Assembly (NCBI GenBank): GCA_947489705.1
Contig: CANLEQ010000002.1
Span: forward strand, 62,001-126,000
From: an uncultured Paracoccaceae bacterium
GTDB taxonomy: Bacteria; Pseudomonadota; Alphaproteobacteria; Rhodobacterales; Rhodobacteraceae
Reading direction: 5' to 3'
DNA: 64,000 nt
Made by a program: the position numbers and the translations under genes. Under the pieces are notes generated by a model that did no database searches, was not told the DNA's origin, and worked only from the letters and a program-made list of their open reading frames with translations. Position 1 is the first letter of the stretch, and each line of letters opens with the position of its first letter. This document shows positions 63,185 to 64,000 of the stretch, in pieces.

Positions 63185-63966
63185 CGCGAATCATCCACCT
63201 GTCGGACCTGCATTTCGGACGCGACCAGCCGGAACTCGAAACCCCGCTGATCGACACCGTGAACGGCCTCGAGGCCGATCTTGTGGCTATTTCGGGCGAT
63301 TTCACGCAACGCGCCCGCGAGAGCCAGTATGCCCGTGCCCGCGCCTTCATCGACCGGCTGACCGCCCCCACCCTGTCGGTGCCGGGCAACCACGACACGC
63401 CGCTCGACAACATCTTCGTGCGGATGTTCCGCCCCTGGAAACGCTATCGCGCCGCGATCCACCCCGAACTCGAGCCGATGACCGATTTCGGTACGGCGCG
63501 GATCGTCGGTGTCAACACCGTCAACCGGTTCTCGTGGCAGCGGGGCCGGATGTCGCGCCACACCGTCTCGCGCGTGTGCCGCGCCTTCGAGGGGGCAGGT
63601 CCCAAGCTGCGCGTCGTCGTCCTGCACCATCCGCTGGAACACGGGCCCGAGGTCGACAAGCGGCTGATGCGCGGGGCGGATCCGGCGCTGGGGCGGTTGC
63701 AGGAATGCGGGGCCGACGTCGTGCTGTCGGGGCATCTGCACCACACGATCACGGCCCCCTTCCAGCGCGCGGAGGGATTGCTCTTCGTGCAGGCCGGAAC
63801 GGGATTGTCGAACCGCCTGCGTGGCGAGCCCAACACCTTCAACGTGATCGAGGGCGACCGGTCCCGACTGGTGATACGGACCTTCGCCGCCGGCGACAGG
63901 CCGGTCTTCGCCCAGCAGGACGAGGCCGCGTTCACCCGCAACAACGGGATCTGGAGCGCTGCCTGA
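63181..63966 (+). CDS. Metallophosphoesterase (calcineurin-like)
   Basis: A 261-residue dinuclear metal phosphoesterase. Motifs in order: D9-x-H11 ('LSDLHFGRD'), 'SGDFTQRA', 'PGNHDTPLDN', 'VLHHPLEHG' and 'LSGHLHH'. The pattern is of the CpdA/class III phosphodiesterase branch. It could act on cyclic nucleotides or on phospholipid-like substrates; the coupled lipid kinase makes the latter attractive but it is only inferred. ATGA overlap with the kinase. Confidence 0.88.
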   Translation: MTRIIHLSDLHFGRDQPELETPLIDTVNGLEADLVAISGDFTQRARESQYARARAFIDRLTAPTLSVPGNHDTPLDNIFVRMFRPWKRYRAAIHPELEPMTDFGTARIVGVNTVNRFSWQRGRMSRHTVSRVCRAFEGAGPKLRVVVLHHPLEHGPEVDKRLMRGADPALGRLQECGADVVLSGHLHHTITAPFQRAEGLLFVQAGTGLSNRLRGEPNTFNVIEGDRSRLVIRTFAAGDRPVFAQQDEAAFTRNNGIWSAA

Positions 63967-63970
63967 ACAC

Positions 63971-63994
63971 GGGGTCCGGGCTCAGCCCGGCCCC
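63971..63994 (+). terminator. Hairpin after the metallophosphoesterase
   Basis: GGGG-CCGGGC and GCCCGG-CCCC pair around a three-base loop with one bulged T, five bases past the stop codon. It ends in ATTGTG without a T run, so it is a moderate terminator. Confidence 0.55.
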
Positions 63995-64000
63995 ATTGTG

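Overview
The window looks like a piece of the main chromosome of a high-GC alphaproteobacterium, most likely the Rhodobacteraceae (Roseobacter group). This is inferred from gene content and protein style: the Hsp20/DUF1150 pair, DUF484 with XerC, a class II (manganese) pyrophosphatase, DUF2161, a BMP-type purine/nucleoside transporter beside an 8-oxoguanine deaminase, and a short intergenic repeat reading roughly CTTCATCTGTCCCG that I associate with this family. Genes are densely packed with many ATGA, GTGA or TTGA start/stop overlaps. No gap exceeds 300 bases (the largest, 52807-53021, is about 215 and holds only the divergent starts of priA and a DUF484 gene). I see no tRNA, rRNA, CRISPR, insertion sequence or prophage.

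Layout. 1-3015 (minus): a sugar ABC transporter (ATPase cut by the window edge, binding protein), a DeoR-type repressor and a ZIP metal transporter. 3169-6539 (plus): a tightly overlapped set of acyl-CoA dehydrogenase-like protein, PIG-L deacetylase, small methyltransferase and family 2 glycosyltransferase with no assigned product. 6556-9160 (minus): extensin-like lipoprotein, tyrA, hisC. 9350-11765 (minus): rpsD with a strong promoter, then an alpha-glucosidase. 11842-19103: stress and housekeeping genes (CsbD, PAS protein, hydroxyacid dehydrogenase, SH3 protein, cation efflux, DUF1150/Hsp20, DUF465, purEK, a lipase-like hydrolase). 19143-21900 (minus): groEL, groES with a CIRCE operator, DUF2161. 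22007-26383 (plus): ppaC, HAD phosphatase, ribF, YcgN, threonine aldolase. 26396-30127: isomerase, prs, glycerate kinase, lyxose isomerase. 30273-34539: treZ, treY and an acylphosphatase-like protein.

34648-42694 (plus) is the most interesting locus. A Rieske oxygenase is divided between two genes: one keeps the [2Fe-2S] ligands, the other keeps the mononuclear-iron site but has lost the Rieske ligands. They are followed without gaps by a GST-like protein and an 8-oxoguanine-deaminase-like amidohydrolase, then a complete BMP-type ABC importer. The arrangement resembles the NdmC/NdmD/NdmE logic of bacterial methylxanthine N7-demethylation, and I infer a scavenging route for a modified purine.

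42696-49402 (minus): RND efflux pump and adaptor, msrA, an MFS transporter. 49560-55645: a secreted Ser-rich SurA-N-like protein, priA, DUF484-xerC and pheA. 55750-63966 (plus): membrane cytochrome c, the yejABEF peptide importer, a lipid kinase and a metallophosphoesterase.

Regulation visible in sequence: a sigma-32-type promoter and a ROSE-like RNA thermometer in front of hsp20; a consensus sigma-70 promoter plus CIRCE in front of groES; consensus promoters for rpsD and ppaC; and several convincing terminator hairpins at gene ends.
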